Assembly (NCBI RefSeq): GCF_002217795.2
Contig: NZ_AP018823.1
Location: forward strand, 496,001-560,000
Reading direction: 5' to 3'
Origin: Aquitalea magnusonii
GTDB lineage: Bacteria; Pseudomonadota; Gammaproteobacteria; Burkholderiales; Chromobacteriaceae
Length of the DNA stretch: 64,000 bases
Position numbers and translations under genes: made by a program. Under the pieces are notes generated by a model. It did no database searches and was not told the DNA's origin. It was given only the letters and a program-made list of their open reading frames with translations. This document shows positions 17,227-26,475 of this stretch, one piece after another (position 1 is the first letter of the stretch; the number at the start of each line of letters is the position of its first letter).

Positions 17227-20200
17227 TTATTCGACGTTATGGTGCTTGGCTGCCGGGTGCAGTGCATGGCCGTGCTCATGCCCCATGGGCGGCTGGGCGA
17301 TCGGGTCCAGATGCGGCACCTCGCCGTGCAGCTTCAGTGGCCGGTTGCCGGACAGGCGGCGCATCAGCACATAAAACACCGGGGTGAGGAACAGCCCGAA
17401 CACGGTGACGCCTATCATGCCGCTGAACACCGCCACGCCCATGGCGTTACGCATTTCCGCGCCGGCACCATGTGCCAGCACCAGCGGCAACACACCCATG
17501 ATGAAGGCGATCGAGGTCATCAGGATGGGGCGCAAACGCAGGCGGCTGGCTTCAATGGCGGCCTGCAAGGGGCTGCGTCCGGCAAACTCCAGCTCGCGGG
17601 CGAACTCGACAATCAGGATGGCGTTCTTGGCACTGAGGCCCACCAGCACCACCAGGCCGATCTGGGTGAACACATTGTTGTCGCCGTGGCTCAGCCACAC
17701 CCCGGCCATGGCCGCCAGCAAGGCCATCGGCACAATCAGGATGATGGACAGCGGCAAGGCCAGGCTTTCGTATTGCGCCGCCAGCACCAGGAATACCAGC
17801 AGGATGGCAATGGGGAACACCCAACTGCCGGAATTGCCCGCGATGATTTCCTGATAGGTCAGCTCGGTCCACTCGTAGCCAATACCCGGCGGCAGGGTTT
17901 GTGCTGCTACCCGTGCCACGGCTGCTTGCGCCTGTCCGCTGGAATAGCCGGGCGCGGCACCGCCGTTGATGTCGGCGGCCAAAAAGCCGTTGTAACGCAT
18001 GGCCCGTTCCGGCCCGAAGCTGGGCTTGACCTTGAGCAGGGCCGACAGCGGCACCATGCTGCCGTTGGCCGAGCGCACCTGTAGCTGGCCCACGTCTTCC
18101 GGCCGCGCACGGAAGTTGGCATCGGCCTGTACCCGTACGGTGTAGGTGCGGCCAAACTTGTTGAAGTCGTTGACGTACAGGCTGCCCAGATAAATCTGCA
18201 TGGTGTTGAACACGTCATTAACCTTCACCCCCAGTTGCTGGGCCTTGCTGCGGTCCAGGTCAGCCAGCAGTTGCGGCACGTTCAGTTGGTAGCTGGTGTA
18301 CAGCCCGGCTAGTTCCGGCGCCTTGGCCGCACCGGCCATGAAGGCCTTTACCGCCTTTTCCATGGCTTCATAACCCAGGCCGCCACGGTCTTCCAGCTCC
18401 AGCTTGAAACCACCGGTGGTGCCCAGGCCATGCACTGGCGGCGGCGGGAACATCACCACAAAGGCATTTTGCAACTTGCCAAACTCGGCATTCATGGCAG
18501 CGGCAATGGCATTGGCGCTCATGGCCTTGCCCTGACGCTCCTCGAAGGGCTTGAGGGTGACAAACACGATGCCGGAATTGGCACTATTGGTGAAACCGTT
18601 GATCGACAGGCCGGGGAAGGCGATGGTGTGATCCACACCGGGTATCTTCATTGCGATGTCGCTCATGCGGTGAATCACCGCATCGGTGCGGTCCAGCGTG
18701 GCACCGTCTGGCAACTGGGCAAAGCCGATCAGATACTGCTTGTCCTGCGCCGGGACAAAGCCACCCGGAATGCTGTGGAACAAGCCCACGGTGACTGCTG
18801 CCAGGCTGGCATAGATGGCCAGCATGACAAACTTGCGGCTGATGGCCTGCTTTACGCCCTGGCTGTAACGCGTGGCCCCACGGTTGAACAGGCTGTTAAA
18901 GCGGTCGAAGAAGCCGCCCAGCCAGCGGTCCATCTGGCGGGTCAGCCAGTCTTGCGGCGCGTCGTGGCGTTGCAGCAGCAAGGCAGACAGCGCCGGTGAC
19001 AGCGTCAAGGAATTGATGGCGGAAATCACCGTGGAAATGGCGATGGTCAGCGCAAACTGCTTGTAGAACATGCCACTCAGACCGCCAATGAAGGCCAGCG
19101 GCACGAATACCGCCACCAGTACCAGCGCAATGGCGATGATGGGGCCGGACACTTCGCGCATGGCGCGGTAGGATGCCGCACGCGGGTCCAGCCCGGCCTC
19201 GATATTGCGCTCCACGTTTTCCACCACCACGATGGCGTCATCCACCACGATGCCGATGGCCAGCACCAGGCCAAACAAGGACAGGGTATTGATGGTGAAG
19301 CCAAAGCCGTGCATCACCGCAAAGGTACCGACAACGGACACCGGCACCGCCAGCAGCGGAATCAGCGAGGCACGCCAGGTCTGCAGGAACAGGATCACCA
19401 CCAGCACCACCAGCGCAATGGCTTCCAGCAGGGTGTGCACTACCGATTCGATCGACGCGCGCACAAACTGGGTGGGGTCGAAGTCGATGGCGTAGTCCAC
19501 CCCTTCCGGCATGGATTTCTTCAGCTCGGCCATGGTGGCGCGCACCTGGTCGGAAATCTGCAAGGCATTGGAGCCAGGGGCTTGCGAGATGGGAATGGCC
19601 ACCGCCGCCTTGTTGTCCAGCGTGGAGCGCAGCGCGTATTCCGACGCGCCCAGCTCGATGCGGCCCAGCTCACGCAGGCGCGTAACCGCACCGTCGGCAC
19701 CGGTCTTGACGATGATGTCGCCGAATTCCTGCTCGGTTTGCAGACTGCCCTGCGCGTTGATGGGGAATTGCAGCTGGATGCCCTTGGCGCTGGGGGACGC
19801 ACCGATGCTACCGGCGGCGGCCTGCACGTTCTGCTCGCGGATGGCGCTTACCACATCGCTGGCCGACAAGCCATGCATGGCCACTTTTTGCGGGTCCAGC
19901 CAGATGCGCATGGAGTAATCGCCCGCACCGTACAGCCCCACCTGACCTACGCCATTGATGCGCGCCAGCCGGTCACGCACATTCAGAATGGCGTAGTTGC
20001 GCAGATAGTTCATGTCATAGCGGCCGTTGGGTGACTGCAAATGCACCACCAGCGTCAGGTCCGGGCTGCTCTTGATTGTCGTCAGGCCCAGGCGGCGCAC
20101 GTCTTCCGGCAGGCGTGGCTCGGCCTGGGACACACGGTTCTGCACCAGTTGCTGCGCCTTGTCCGGGTCGGTGCCGATCTGGAAAGTCACCGTCAGCGTC

Positions 20201-20469
20201 ATCAGGCCGTCGGTGGTGGCCTGGCTGCTCATGTACAGCATGCCCTCGGTGCCGTTGATGGCTTCTTCCAGCGGCGTGGCCACCGATTCGGCAATCACCT
20301 TGGGGTTGGCACCGGGAAACTGCGCCCGCACGATGATTTGCGGCGGCACCACTTCCGGGTATTCCGAAATCGGCAACACCCGCAAGGACAGCAGGCCCGC
20401 CAGGAAAATCAGCAGCGACAGCACACCGGCAAAAATCGGGCGGTCGATGAAGAATTTGGATAGGTTCAT
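17227..20469 (-). CDS. RND multidrug efflux pump, inner membrane (HAE1 family, MexF-like)
   Basis: The 1080-residue AcrB-type proton/drug antiporter begins 'MNLSKFFIDRPIFAGVLSLLIFLAGL' (membrane helix 1). It contains the proton-relay helix 'LVLAIGIVVDDAIVVVENVERN' with the paired Asp residues and a second half-repeat with TM8-12 near the C-terminus. The two large periplasmic porter loops are full length. 'GMLYMSSQATTDG' and 'SPDLTLVVHLQSPNGRYD' resemble the MexF/AdeG branch. It lies 20 bases after the adaptor stop and 12 before the OMF, in one operon. It probably exports amphiphilic drugs or aromatic compounds. The true substrates are unknown. Confidence 0.95.
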   Translation of the reverse strand: MNLSKFFIDRPIFAGVLSLLIFLAGLLSLRVLPISEYPEVVPPQIIVRAQFPGANPKVIAESVATPLEEAINGTEGMLYMSSQATTDGLMTLTVTFQIGTDPDKAQQLVQNRVSQAEPRLPEDVRRLGLTTIKSSPDLTLVVHLQSPNGRYDMNYLRNYAILNVRDRLARINGVGQVGLYGAGDYSMRIWLDPQKVAMHGLSASDVVSAIREQNVQAAAGSIGASPSAKGIQLQFPINAQGSLQTEQEFGDIIVKTGADGAVTRLRELGRIELGASEYALRSTLDNKAAVAIPISQAPGSNALQISDQVRATMAELKKSMPEGVDYAIDFDPTQFVRASIESVVHTLLEAIALVVLVVILFLQTWRASLIPLLAVPVSVVGTFAVMHGFGFTINTLSLFGLVLAIGIVVDDAIVVVENVERNIEAGLDPRAASYRAMREVSGPIIAIALVLVAVFVPLAFIGGLSGMFYKQFALTIAISTVISAINSLTLSPALSALLLQRHDAPQDWLTRQMDRWLGGFFDRFNSLFNRGATRYSQGVKQAISRKFVMLAIYASLAAVTVGLFHSIPGGFVPAQDKQYLIGFAQLPDGATLDRTDAVIHRMSDIAMKIPGVDHTIAFPGLSINGFTNSANSGIVFVTLKPFEERQGKAMSANAIAAAMNAEFGKLQNAFVVMFPPPPVHGLGTTGGFKLELEDRGGLGYEAMEKAVKAFMAGAAKAPELAGLYTSYQLNVPQLLADLDRSKAQQLGVKVNDVFNTMQIYLGSLYVNDFNKFGRTYTVRVQADANFRARPEDVGQLQVRSANGSMVPLSALLKVKPSFGPERAMRYNGFLAADINGGAAPGYSSGQAQAAVARVAAQTLPPGIGYEWTELTYQEIIAGNSGSWVFPIAILLVFLVLAAQYESLALPLSIILIVPMALLAAMAGVWLSHGDNNVFTQIGLVVLVGLSAKNAILIVEFARELEFAGRSPLQAAIEASRLRLRPILMTSIAFIMGVLPLVLAHGAGAEMRNAMGVAVFSGMIGVTVFGLFLTPVFYVLMRRLSGNRPLKLHGEVPHLDPIAQPPMGHEHGHALHPAAKHHNVE

Positions 20470-20489
20470 GAATGTCTTTCGCGTGGAAA

Positions 20490-21701
20490 TCAGCTATTGG
20501 CCGCCGCAGTAGCCGGGGGCTGCATCGGCACCATGTGCGGCGCTACCGCTGCGCCCGGCTGCACTTTCTGCAGGCCGTCCACAATCACCCGTTCACCGGC
20601 ATGCAGGCCGGCGCTGACAATGCGCAAGCCATCGACACTGGCCCCCAACTGCACCTGGCGGTAGCGCGCCTTGCTGTCCTTGTCGATCACCATCACAAAG
20701 CGCTTGTCCTGATCGGTGCCGATGGCCTGTTCATTCAGCAGCAGTGCCGGATGCCGCTTGGACTGCCCCAGCCGGATGCGCACGAACTGGCCGGGAATCA
20801 GCACGCCGTCGCGGTTGTCCACCGTGGCGCGCAGCTTGACCGTGCCGCTCTTGCCATCCACCTGGTTGTCCACCAGTTGCAGCTTGGCGGGGAAGGTTTG
20901 CGCCGTGCTGGTAGCGACCTGCAGCGGAATGTCACCCAGCCGCGCACGGGCAGTGCCGGCATCCGGCAGCTCGGCCAGCGCCTTGTTCACGGTTTCCTCG
21001 TCGGCATCAAAGCTGGCATACACCGGGTTTACCGATACCAGGGTAGTGAGCACCGGCGAGTCCGGCCCGGCCGATACCAGGTTGCCGGTAGTCACCAACA
21101 GCTTGCCCACCCGGCCGGATACCGGTGCGCGAATGGCGGTGTAGCTCAGGTTCAGCCGTGCTGTCTGCAAGGCGGCCTGCGCGGCTTTCAGGTTGGCATC
21201 GGCGGCGCGGGCGGCGTTGTTGCGCTCGTCGGCATCGCGCTGGGCAATGGCGTGATCGGCCAGCATGCGGTTGGCGCGGTCCTGCTCACTGCGGGCAAAT
21301 ACCAGTTGGGACTGGGCAGCGGCCACCTGGGCGGCGGCGCGGTCCACCTCGGCCTGATACGGTGCCGGGTCGATGCTCACCAGCAGGTCGCCCGCCTTCA
21401 CCAGCGCACCTTCACGAAAATGCACGGCCTGGATGGCACCGGCCACGCGCGAGCGCAGCTCCACCCGCTCCACCGCCTCCAGGCGGCCGGAAAAATCCTG
21501 CCAGGTGCTCACCTCCTGCTGCACCAGCAAGGCGGCAGAAACGGGAACAGCCTGGTTGGCGGCAGCCGGCGCATCCGCCTGCACCGCCTGGCTGTGCAGG
21601 CCCAGCCAGCCGGCAGTGCCAATGGCAGCCAGCACGGCAAAGGAAATGGCAGTCATGGCCAGCGGTCGCCGGCCCTTGATGGGTAGGTTCATATTATTCA
21701 T
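20490..21701 (-). CDS. RND efflux periplasmic adaptor (MexE-like membrane fusion protein)
   Basis: The 403-residue adaptor is anchored by one N-terminal hydrophobic segment (about residues 13-32). A split lipoyl domain (GRLEAVERVELRSRVAGAIQAVHFREGALVKAGDLLVSIDP), an alpha-helical hairpin rich in Ala/Gln, and beta-barrel and membrane-proximal domains follow. It links the inner-membrane pump to the outer-membrane channel. A second ATG three codons in (21692) is an equally plausible start. First gene of the operon, preceded by a 290-base gap that should hold the promoter. The nearest regulator genes are a LysR and a TetR upstream on the same strand. Confidence 0.93.
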   Translation of the reverse strand: MNNMNLPIKGRRPLAMTAISFAVLAAIGTAGWLGLHSQAVQADAPAAANQAVPVSAALLVQQEVSTWQDFSGRLEAVERVELRSRVAGAIQAVHFREGALVKAGDLLVSIDPAPYQAEVDRAAAQVAAAQSQLVFARSEQDRANRMLADHAIAQRDADERNNAARAADANLKAAQAALQTARLNLSYTAIRAPVSGRVGKLLVTTGNLVSAGPDSPVLTTLVSVNPVYASFDADEETVNKALAELPDAGTARARLGDIPLQVATSTAQTFPAKLQLVDNQVDGKSGTVKLRATVDNRDGVLIPGQFVRIRLGQSKRHPALLLNEQAIGTDQDKRFVMVIDKDSKARYRQVQLGASVDGLRIVSAGLHAGERVIVDGLQKVQPGAAVAPHMVPMQPPATAAANS

Positions 21702-21991
21702 TCCGTAAAGTCAGGATGGATGGCCAACGCAGGGACGACGTGCCACCGGGCATGCGATGAAGGGGATTTGCCACAGCAGATCAACCGTGTGGCCAGAGCC
21801 TTGTTGTCGGGTGAATACGCAGGAACGGCCAGCACATGTCCGCCTGATACTCACCATCTGAATTAGGTCGGTGATCTTATCAGTCAAAAACTTAATGAAC
21901 TATATGCATTTGGATTTATGCCGTTGTGAGATATTTTCATCAATATCGCCGCAACTGCGCCAAGTGATCGCGCTGGCAAGGCAAGACGGTC

Positions 21992-22888
21992 TTATGCCGC
22001 GTGGTAGCGCAAGGCGTCCACCAGCAGCATCAGCGCGCGGGAGGACTGGCGACGGCTGGGATAGTAGAGATGAAAACCGGGGAATACCGCGCACCAGGGT
22101 TGCAGCACTTCCTGCAGGCTGCCATCGGCCAGATAAGGCAGCACATAGTCGCGCGCGGTGTAGGCAAGGCCGATGCCGGACAGGGTGGCATGCAGCATTT
22201 GCGGCAGGGTGTTGATGGTCAATTGGCCATCTACCCGAATGGAAAACTTGTTGTCGCCCTGTTCGAATTCCCAGGCGTACAGCCCGCCATAGGTGGGCAG
22301 ACGCATGCCGATGCAGTTGTGTTCGGTCAGGTCGCGCGGGTGCTCTGGCACACCATGGCGGGCAAAATAGGCCGGGGTGGCCACCACGGTGGTCTGGATA
22401 TCCGGGCTGATGCGCACGGCAATCATGTCGCGTGCCACCTGGTCGCCAAAACGGATACCGGCATCAAAACGCTGCGCCACAATATCGGTCAGCCCGTAGT
22501 CGATGGACAACTCAACTTGCACATCCGGGTAGTCAGGCAGCAGTTGTGCCAGCTTGGGCAGCAGGTAATGCTCGGCGGCAAAGTCCGTTGCGGTGATGCG
22601 GATGCTGCCCGCCGGTTTGTCCCGCTGCTCGCGCAGTACCGACAGCTCGGCTTCGATTTCGTCCAGCCGGGGGGCAAAAATGGCCAGCACCTGCTCGCCT
22701 GCCGTGGTCAGCGCCACACTGCGCGTGGTACGGGTAACCAGCCGCATGCCCAGGCTTTCTTCCAGCCCACGCATGGTATGGCTCACCGCCGAGGGCGACA
22801 CCCCCAGTTTTGCCGCTGCACGGGTAAAACTGCCTTCGCGGGCCACCAGGACAAAGGTGCGCAGATCATTCAGGTTTTCGCGGGCCAT
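21992..22888 (-). CDS. LysR-family transcriptional regulator upstream of the RND operon
   Basis: The 298-residue protein has the N-terminal LysR helix-turn-helix (LNDLRTFVLVAREGSFTRAAAKLGVSPSAVSHTMRGLEESLGMRL) and a substrate-binding domain from about residue 90 that is rich in family motifs (FDAGIRFGD, GIGLAYTARDYVLPYLADGSL). It lies directly upstream of and in the same direction as the MexEF-OprN-like operon. It is therefore a good candidate activator by analogy with MexT, though it is not divergent. Tandem palindromes precede its start, which suggests autoregulation. Confidence 0.92.
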   Translation of the reverse strand: MARENLNDLRTFVLVAREGSFTRAAAKLGVSPSAVSHTMRGLEESLGMRLVTRTTRSVALTTAGEQVLAIFAPRLDEIEAELSVLREQRDKPAGSIRITATDFAAEHYLLPKLAQLLPDYPDVQVELSIDYGLTDIVAQRFDAGIRFGDQVARDMIAVRISPDIQTTVVATPAYFARHGVPEHPRDLTEHNCIGMRLPTYGGLYAWEFEQGDNKFSIRVDGQLTINTLPQMLHATLSGIGLAYTARDYVLPYLADGSLQEVLQPWCAVFPGFHLYYPSRRQSSRALMLLVDALRYHAA

Positions 22889-22931
22889 TATTGAAATAAT
22901 CTCATCTGGATTGGGCGATTATTTCGGAATA
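22889..22931. promoter_or_regulatory. Tandem AT-rich palindromes before the LysR gene
   Basis: GAAATAATC (22893-22901) and GATTATTTC (22917-22925) are perfect inverted repeats. Each also sits in its own smaller palindrome, ATTATT-GA-AATAAT and ATTATT-TCGG-AATAAT. The site abuts the LysR start codon and fits a LysR tetramer autoregulatory site. Confidence 0.5.
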
Positions 22932-22988
22932 ATGCAACTTTGAATAGTGCTGTTCCGTTGCCGTATCGAGACTGCGTGCCGTCAATGG

Positions 22989-23591
22989 TTAGAGGGTGTG
23001 TTGGAATCGGACCACGCGCAGGGCATCGCTGAACAGTAGCTGTAAATCTGCTTCCCCCTGAGATCTTACCCACTGGGTCACCACCACCCGGATGATTGTA
23101 AAAAGGACGTTAGGGTAGAGGTGTCTTTGCATGGACAAGGCAGCATCTTCCGCCGGGGCGTTGCGTGCGATGATGTCGGCCACCTCATCCGCCAGTTGCG
23201 CAGTCATGGCATGTTTGCGCGCACTGATTTGCGGGGAAGATGCGATGACACGCTCCAGCGCCAGATAAAATTCCTTGCGCGATGCATACAAGGCCAGCAA
23301 TTCTCGTGCGCCTGAAATCAGCGCATCCGGAATCGGCTCTGCTGCTATCCGGTTTAGCAAACCTGCAAGAAAGCCAGACATGCTGTCCTCCAGCCAACTG
23401 AGCACGATGTCTTCTTTGGTGGGGAAATAACGCAACAAGGTGCGCGGGGAGATCTCGACAGCCGCGGCGATCTGATTGATGGTGGTGACCTCAAAGCCTT
23501 GTTGGCCGAATAGTTCCAATGCCGCTTCCAACAATTGCAGGCGGGTCTTGTCCTTCTTTGACTGCCTTAAACCCAAGGTCGACTCCTTCAA
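22989..23591 (-). CDS. TetR-family transcriptional regulator
   Basis: The 200-residue repressor has an N-terminal TetR helix-turn-helix (RLQLLEAALELFGQQGFEVTTINQIAAAVEISPRTLLRYFPTKEDIV, residues 17-62). The helical C-terminal ligand domain resembles the MftR/TetR_C_7-like group (LLALYASRKEFYLALERVIASSP). The gene lies between an aldehyde dehydrogenase gene (upstream, same strand) and the efflux-linked LysR. Either could be its target. No palindrome matching the one upstream of the aldehyde dehydrogenase is visible in front of this gene, so autoregulation through that site is not supported. Confidence 0.9.
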   Translation of the reverse strand: MKESTLGLRQSKKDKTRLQLLEAALELFGQQGFEVTTINQIAAAVEISPRTLLRYFPTKEDIVLSWLEDSMSGFLAGLLNRIAAEPIPDALISGARELLALYASRKEFYLALERVIASSPQISARKHAMTAQLADEVADIIARNAPAEDAALSMQRHLYPNVLFTIIRVVVTQWVRSQGEADLQLLFSDALRVVRFQHTL

Positions 23592-23756
23592 ATTCGGGTG
23601 CTGCCGTCAGCTAGCTGATTGATTAGGCTGCATAGCATAGCAGAGGGGCTGGGCCAAATGGACATGCGCCATACACGAAGGTATGGCGCATCTTGCTGGT
23701 TGCAAGCCGATCAGGCTTGCAACTCAGGCCAGCAAGCTTACCGGGTATGACCGGGT

Positions 23757-25196
23757 TCAAACCATGTGGACGAATTTGGTAAGCAGATAAGCACTGATGC
23801 CTTCGATACCATTTTCACTACCGTAGCCACTTTGCTTGACCCCGCCAAACGGGCCTTCTGGCATACCAAAGTAATAGGTGTTGATACCGACCATGCCACT
23901 CTCGATGCGATCCGCAAGCAAATTGGCGCGCGCAAGTGAGCGGGTAAATGCATATGCCCCAAGGCCGAAGGGGAGGCGATTGGCCTGGTCGATTGCATCC
24001 TCCAGCTTCTCAAAGCGCGAGATGGTTGCTACCGGACCAAATGGTTCTTGATTCATGATCTCCGCCTCTTCAGGTACGTTGGTCAGCACCGTCGGAGCCC
24101 AGAAATATCCCTCTCTGTCGATGCGGTATCCACCGGTTTCAAGCGTAGCGCCGCGGGTGACGGCATCGGAAATCAAACGCTCCATCGCGGCCAGGCGGCG
24201 CGCATTGGCCAGTGGTCCCATGGTGGTCTCGGGGTCAAAGCCGTCGCCCAGCTTGATTGCCTTGGCTCCTTGCACAAACGCGCTGACAAACTGCGCGTAG
24301 ACAGCGTCCTGTACATAGAAGCGAGTCGGCGCAATGCAACTGGCACCTGCGTTAAAGAACTTGTTCGATACCGATGCGGCCACTGCCGCTTCGATGTCTG
24401 CGTCGTCACAAACAATAACCGGTGCGTGGCCGCCCAATTCCATCGTGATGGGCGTGATGTTCTCTGCCGCCAGTTTTGCCAACTGTCGCCCAACCGGTTC
24501 CGGACCTGTGAATGAAACCTTGCGGATAATTTTGGATGCCAGCAGGGTACGGGAAATAAAGTCAGGATCGCCCAGCACCACATTAAGCACCCCTGCAGGC
24601 AAGCCGGCTGCAGCGAAGGCTTCGGCAATCAGCAGGCAAGTGGCCGGGGTTTCCTCGGAGGGCTTGATCACCATCGAGCAGCCCGCCGCGAGCGCTGCTG
24701 CAATCTTGCGCCCGGTCAGCAGTGCCGGGACATTCCATGGCGCGAATGCGGCCACGGGGCCGATTGGCTCATGGGATACCACGGCCCTGCCATGGGGGAG
24801 GCGTGGTTCCAGGGTGCGGCCATAAATGCGCTTGGCTTCTTCGGCGCACCAGGTCATTGAATCCAGCGTCAAATCCACTTCCATGCGGGCTTCCGCATTG
24901 GGTTTGCCCACCTCCAGCGTCAGCAAGGATTCAAGTTGCTGGCGGCGCTCACGCAACCAGGCAACGGCGCGCTCGATGACGGCTGCGCGCTGCCATGCCG
25001 GGACAGTACGCCAAGTTTTAAAGCCGCGTGCTGTCGAACTTAAGGCGTCCTGCAGATCGTCAGCGGTGGCATGCGGCATGCGGGCCAGTACCTGGCCGTT
25101 CAGGGGATTGATTACCTCGCTGTGCGCCCGATCGCCGCCAGCCAGTTTTTGGCCATCGATCCATAGATACAGTGGAAGGTAGGGGGTTGAGGACAT
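23757..25196 (-). CDS. NAD(P)-dependent aldehyde dehydrogenase
   Basis: The 479-residue ALDH-superfamily enzyme has the catalytic Glu253 (MELGGHAP) and nucleophile Cys287 (NAGASCIAPTR). The cofactor region is 'AAFAPWNVPALLTGRKIAAALAAGCSMVIKPSEETP', and 'QEPFGPVATI' lies near the C-terminus. The overall layout resembles succinate-semialdehyde/vanillin-type dehydrogenases. It oxidises an aldehyde to the acid in the cytoplasm. Which aldehyde cannot be read from sequence. The ATG at 25196 with GGAG 7 bases upstream is preferred over one 17 codons earlier. A perfect 34-base palindrome lies 61 bases upstream of the start and is probably its operator. Confidence 0.93.
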   Translation of the reverse strand: MSSTPYLPLYLWIDGQKLAGGDRAHSEVINPLNGQVLARMPHATADDLQDALSSTARGFKTWRTVPAWQRAAVIERAVAWLRERRQQLESLLTLEVGKPNAEARMEVDLTLDSMTWCAEEAKRIYGRTLEPRLPHGRAVVSHEPIGPVAAFAPWNVPALLTGRKIAAALAAGCSMVIKPSEETPATCLLIAEAFAAAGLPAGVLNVVLGDPDFISRTLLASKIIRKVSFTGPEPVGRQLAKLAAENITPITMELGGHAPVIVCDDADIEAAVAASVSNKFFNAGASCIAPTRFYVQDAVYAQFVSAFVQGAKAIKLGDGFDPETTMGPLANARRLAAMERLISDAVTRGATLETGGYRIDREGYFWAPTVLTNVPEEAEIMNQEPFGPVATISRFEKLEDAIDQANRLPFGLGAYAFTRSLARANLLADRIESGMVGINTYYFGMPEGPFGGVKQSGYGSENGIEGISAYLLTKFVHMV

Positions 25197-25256
25197 GGGT
25201 AGACTCCGGTCGGTTAAAGGAAAGGCGCTGTGCGGCCTGCTATCCATAGCGATAAT

Positions 25257-25290
25257 ATGTCACTTGGTGACAAATGTCACCAAGTGACAT
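25257..25290. promoter_or_regulatory. Perfect 34-base palindrome (operator) upstream of the aldehyde dehydrogenase
   Basis: Two arms, ATGTCACTTGGTGACA and TGTCACCAAGTGACAT, are exact reverse complements separated by AA. Each arm is itself a dyad (TGTCAC-TTG-GTGACA). The result is two adjacent operator-like half-sites of the kind bound by a pair of repressor dimers. It lies between the aldehyde dehydrogenase start and the stop of the upstream LysR gene. Confidence 0.7.
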
Positions 25291-25372
25291 TTGTCCTGTG
25301 GTGTAATTGGTACGCAGGTCTGCCGCGCTGCCTTGCCAGCATGGAAGTCTTAATGAGTGATCCGCAGGATGA

Positions 25373-26341
25373 TTAACTTCTGGCCCCCTCTACCCCGCGC
25401 TCATGGGCCAGGGTGAGTTCTTCTCGGCTCAGTAAAAAGTCAGCGGAATCAGTCAGCCGGTCCACCGCAAGATCAATGAAGCGCCTTACCCTTGCCGGCT
25501 GGGCAGCGCGACTGCCGTAATAAATAAACAGGCTGTAGTTGTCGGCCATGTTGTCCAGCAGGATGGGTACCAACTGGCCACTGCGGATCAGGTGCGCAGC
25601 AGTGGGCGCAGCAAGTTGGGCAATCACTTCACCTGCCAGTACGGCGCGCAATTCAATCGCTTCATCATTGGTGCAGAAGACTGGATTGACCGGTTGATCC
25701 TGCATGCTGTCACCTACCCGCACGCGCCACGGCACCACGCGGCCATCACTGGCCCGGCGAAAGGCGCTACAGCGATGCGCGCCCAGTTCGTACAGGCTGT
25801 GTGGCCTGCCGTGCTTGCGCAAATAACTGGGTGCCGCGCAGATGATCAGCTGCATGGGAAACAGGCGGCGCGCCACCAGTCCTTCCTGTGGCGAGTTGCC
25901 CAAGCGGAAACCGACGTCGATGCGGTCTTCCACCCAGTTGCCGATGCGGTCATCCAGTTGCACGTCCAGTTGTACTTCCGGGTAGAGCCGACAGTATTCG
26001 TCCATTACCGGGCCGATGACGGCGTGCAGCACGGTGCGCGGCCCGACGATGCGCAGCGGCCCTGATAGCTCATTCTTGCTTTGGCGTACGGTGGTGAGGG
26101 CTTGCTGGAAGCCGATCAGCGAGGGTTGTACCGCTTCCAGAAAGCGCTGTCCTTCTTCAGTCAGCGACATGCTGCGGGTGGTGCGGTGGAACAGGCGCAC
26201 GCCCAGGTATTGTTCCAACTGCCCCAGTGCCTTGCTGGCGGCTTGCGGTGAAATCTGTTGTGCGGCGGCGGCCTGGCTCAGGCTGCCCAGTTCGGCGGTG
26301 CGGACAAAGGTGGTGATGGAGCGCAGCTCATTAATCGGCAT
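25373..26341 (-). CDS. LysR-family transcriptional regulator (paralogue of the one at 14452)
   Basis: This is a 322-residue LysR protein starting MPINELRSITTFVRTAELGSLSQAA. It has the usual helix-turn-helix and an effector domain (GPLRIVGPRTVLHAVIGPVMDEYCRLYPEVQLDVQLDDRIGNWVEDRIDVGFRLG). Its length and many motifs match the LysR at 14452-15420 closely. It is divergent from the alcohol dehydrogenase/SDR run that starts 134 bases away, which it probably controls. A short ATTATT-CA-AATAAT palindrome lies in the shared promoter region. Confidence 0.92.
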   Translation of the reverse strand: MPINELRSITTFVRTAELGSLSQAAAAQQISPQAASKALGQLEQYLGVRLFHRTTRSMSLTEEGQRFLEAVQPSLIGFQQALTTVRQSKNELSGPLRIVGPRTVLHAVIGPVMDEYCRLYPEVQLDVQLDDRIGNWVEDRIDVGFRLGNSPQEGLVARRLFPMQLIICAAPSYLRKHGRPHSLYELGAHRCSAFRRASDGRVVPWRVRVGDSMQDQPVNPVFCTNDEAIELRAVLAGEVIAQLAAPTAAHLIRSGQLVPILLDNMADNYSLFIYYGSRAAQPARVRRFIDLAVDRLTDSADFLLSREELTLAHERGVEGARS

Positions 26342-26381
26342 GGCTTGGATCCTGGTAAAGATTATCATCAATAAGTTGTAG

Positions 26382-26395
26382 ATTATTCAAATAAT
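26382..26395. promoter_or_regulatory. AT-rich palindrome in the LysR/alcohol dehydrogenase promoter
   Basis: ATTATT and AATAAT are separated by CA, 40 bases before the LysR start. The same core occurs before the LysR at 21992-22888. This suggests a LysR-type site, though AT-rich palindromes of this size arise easily by chance. Confidence 0.35.
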
Positions 26396-26475
26396 AATGC
26401 GCTAGTTCAATGTTTATCCGACAGCTAAAGTGACGGCCATCAACATCATCCGTCGCAAGGCGGCAGGGGATAAGC

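Noticed and set aside
20472..21686. 404-codon plus-strand frame opposite the first RND adaptor
   Set aside because: It mirrors the adaptor gene almost exactly and has shadow-frame composition. No ribosome binding site supports it.
21702..21991. MexT-type nod-box before the first RND operon
   Set aside because: ATCA...ACTAT elements occur near 21878-21905, but the spacing is off by one and the GTCGAT core is missing.
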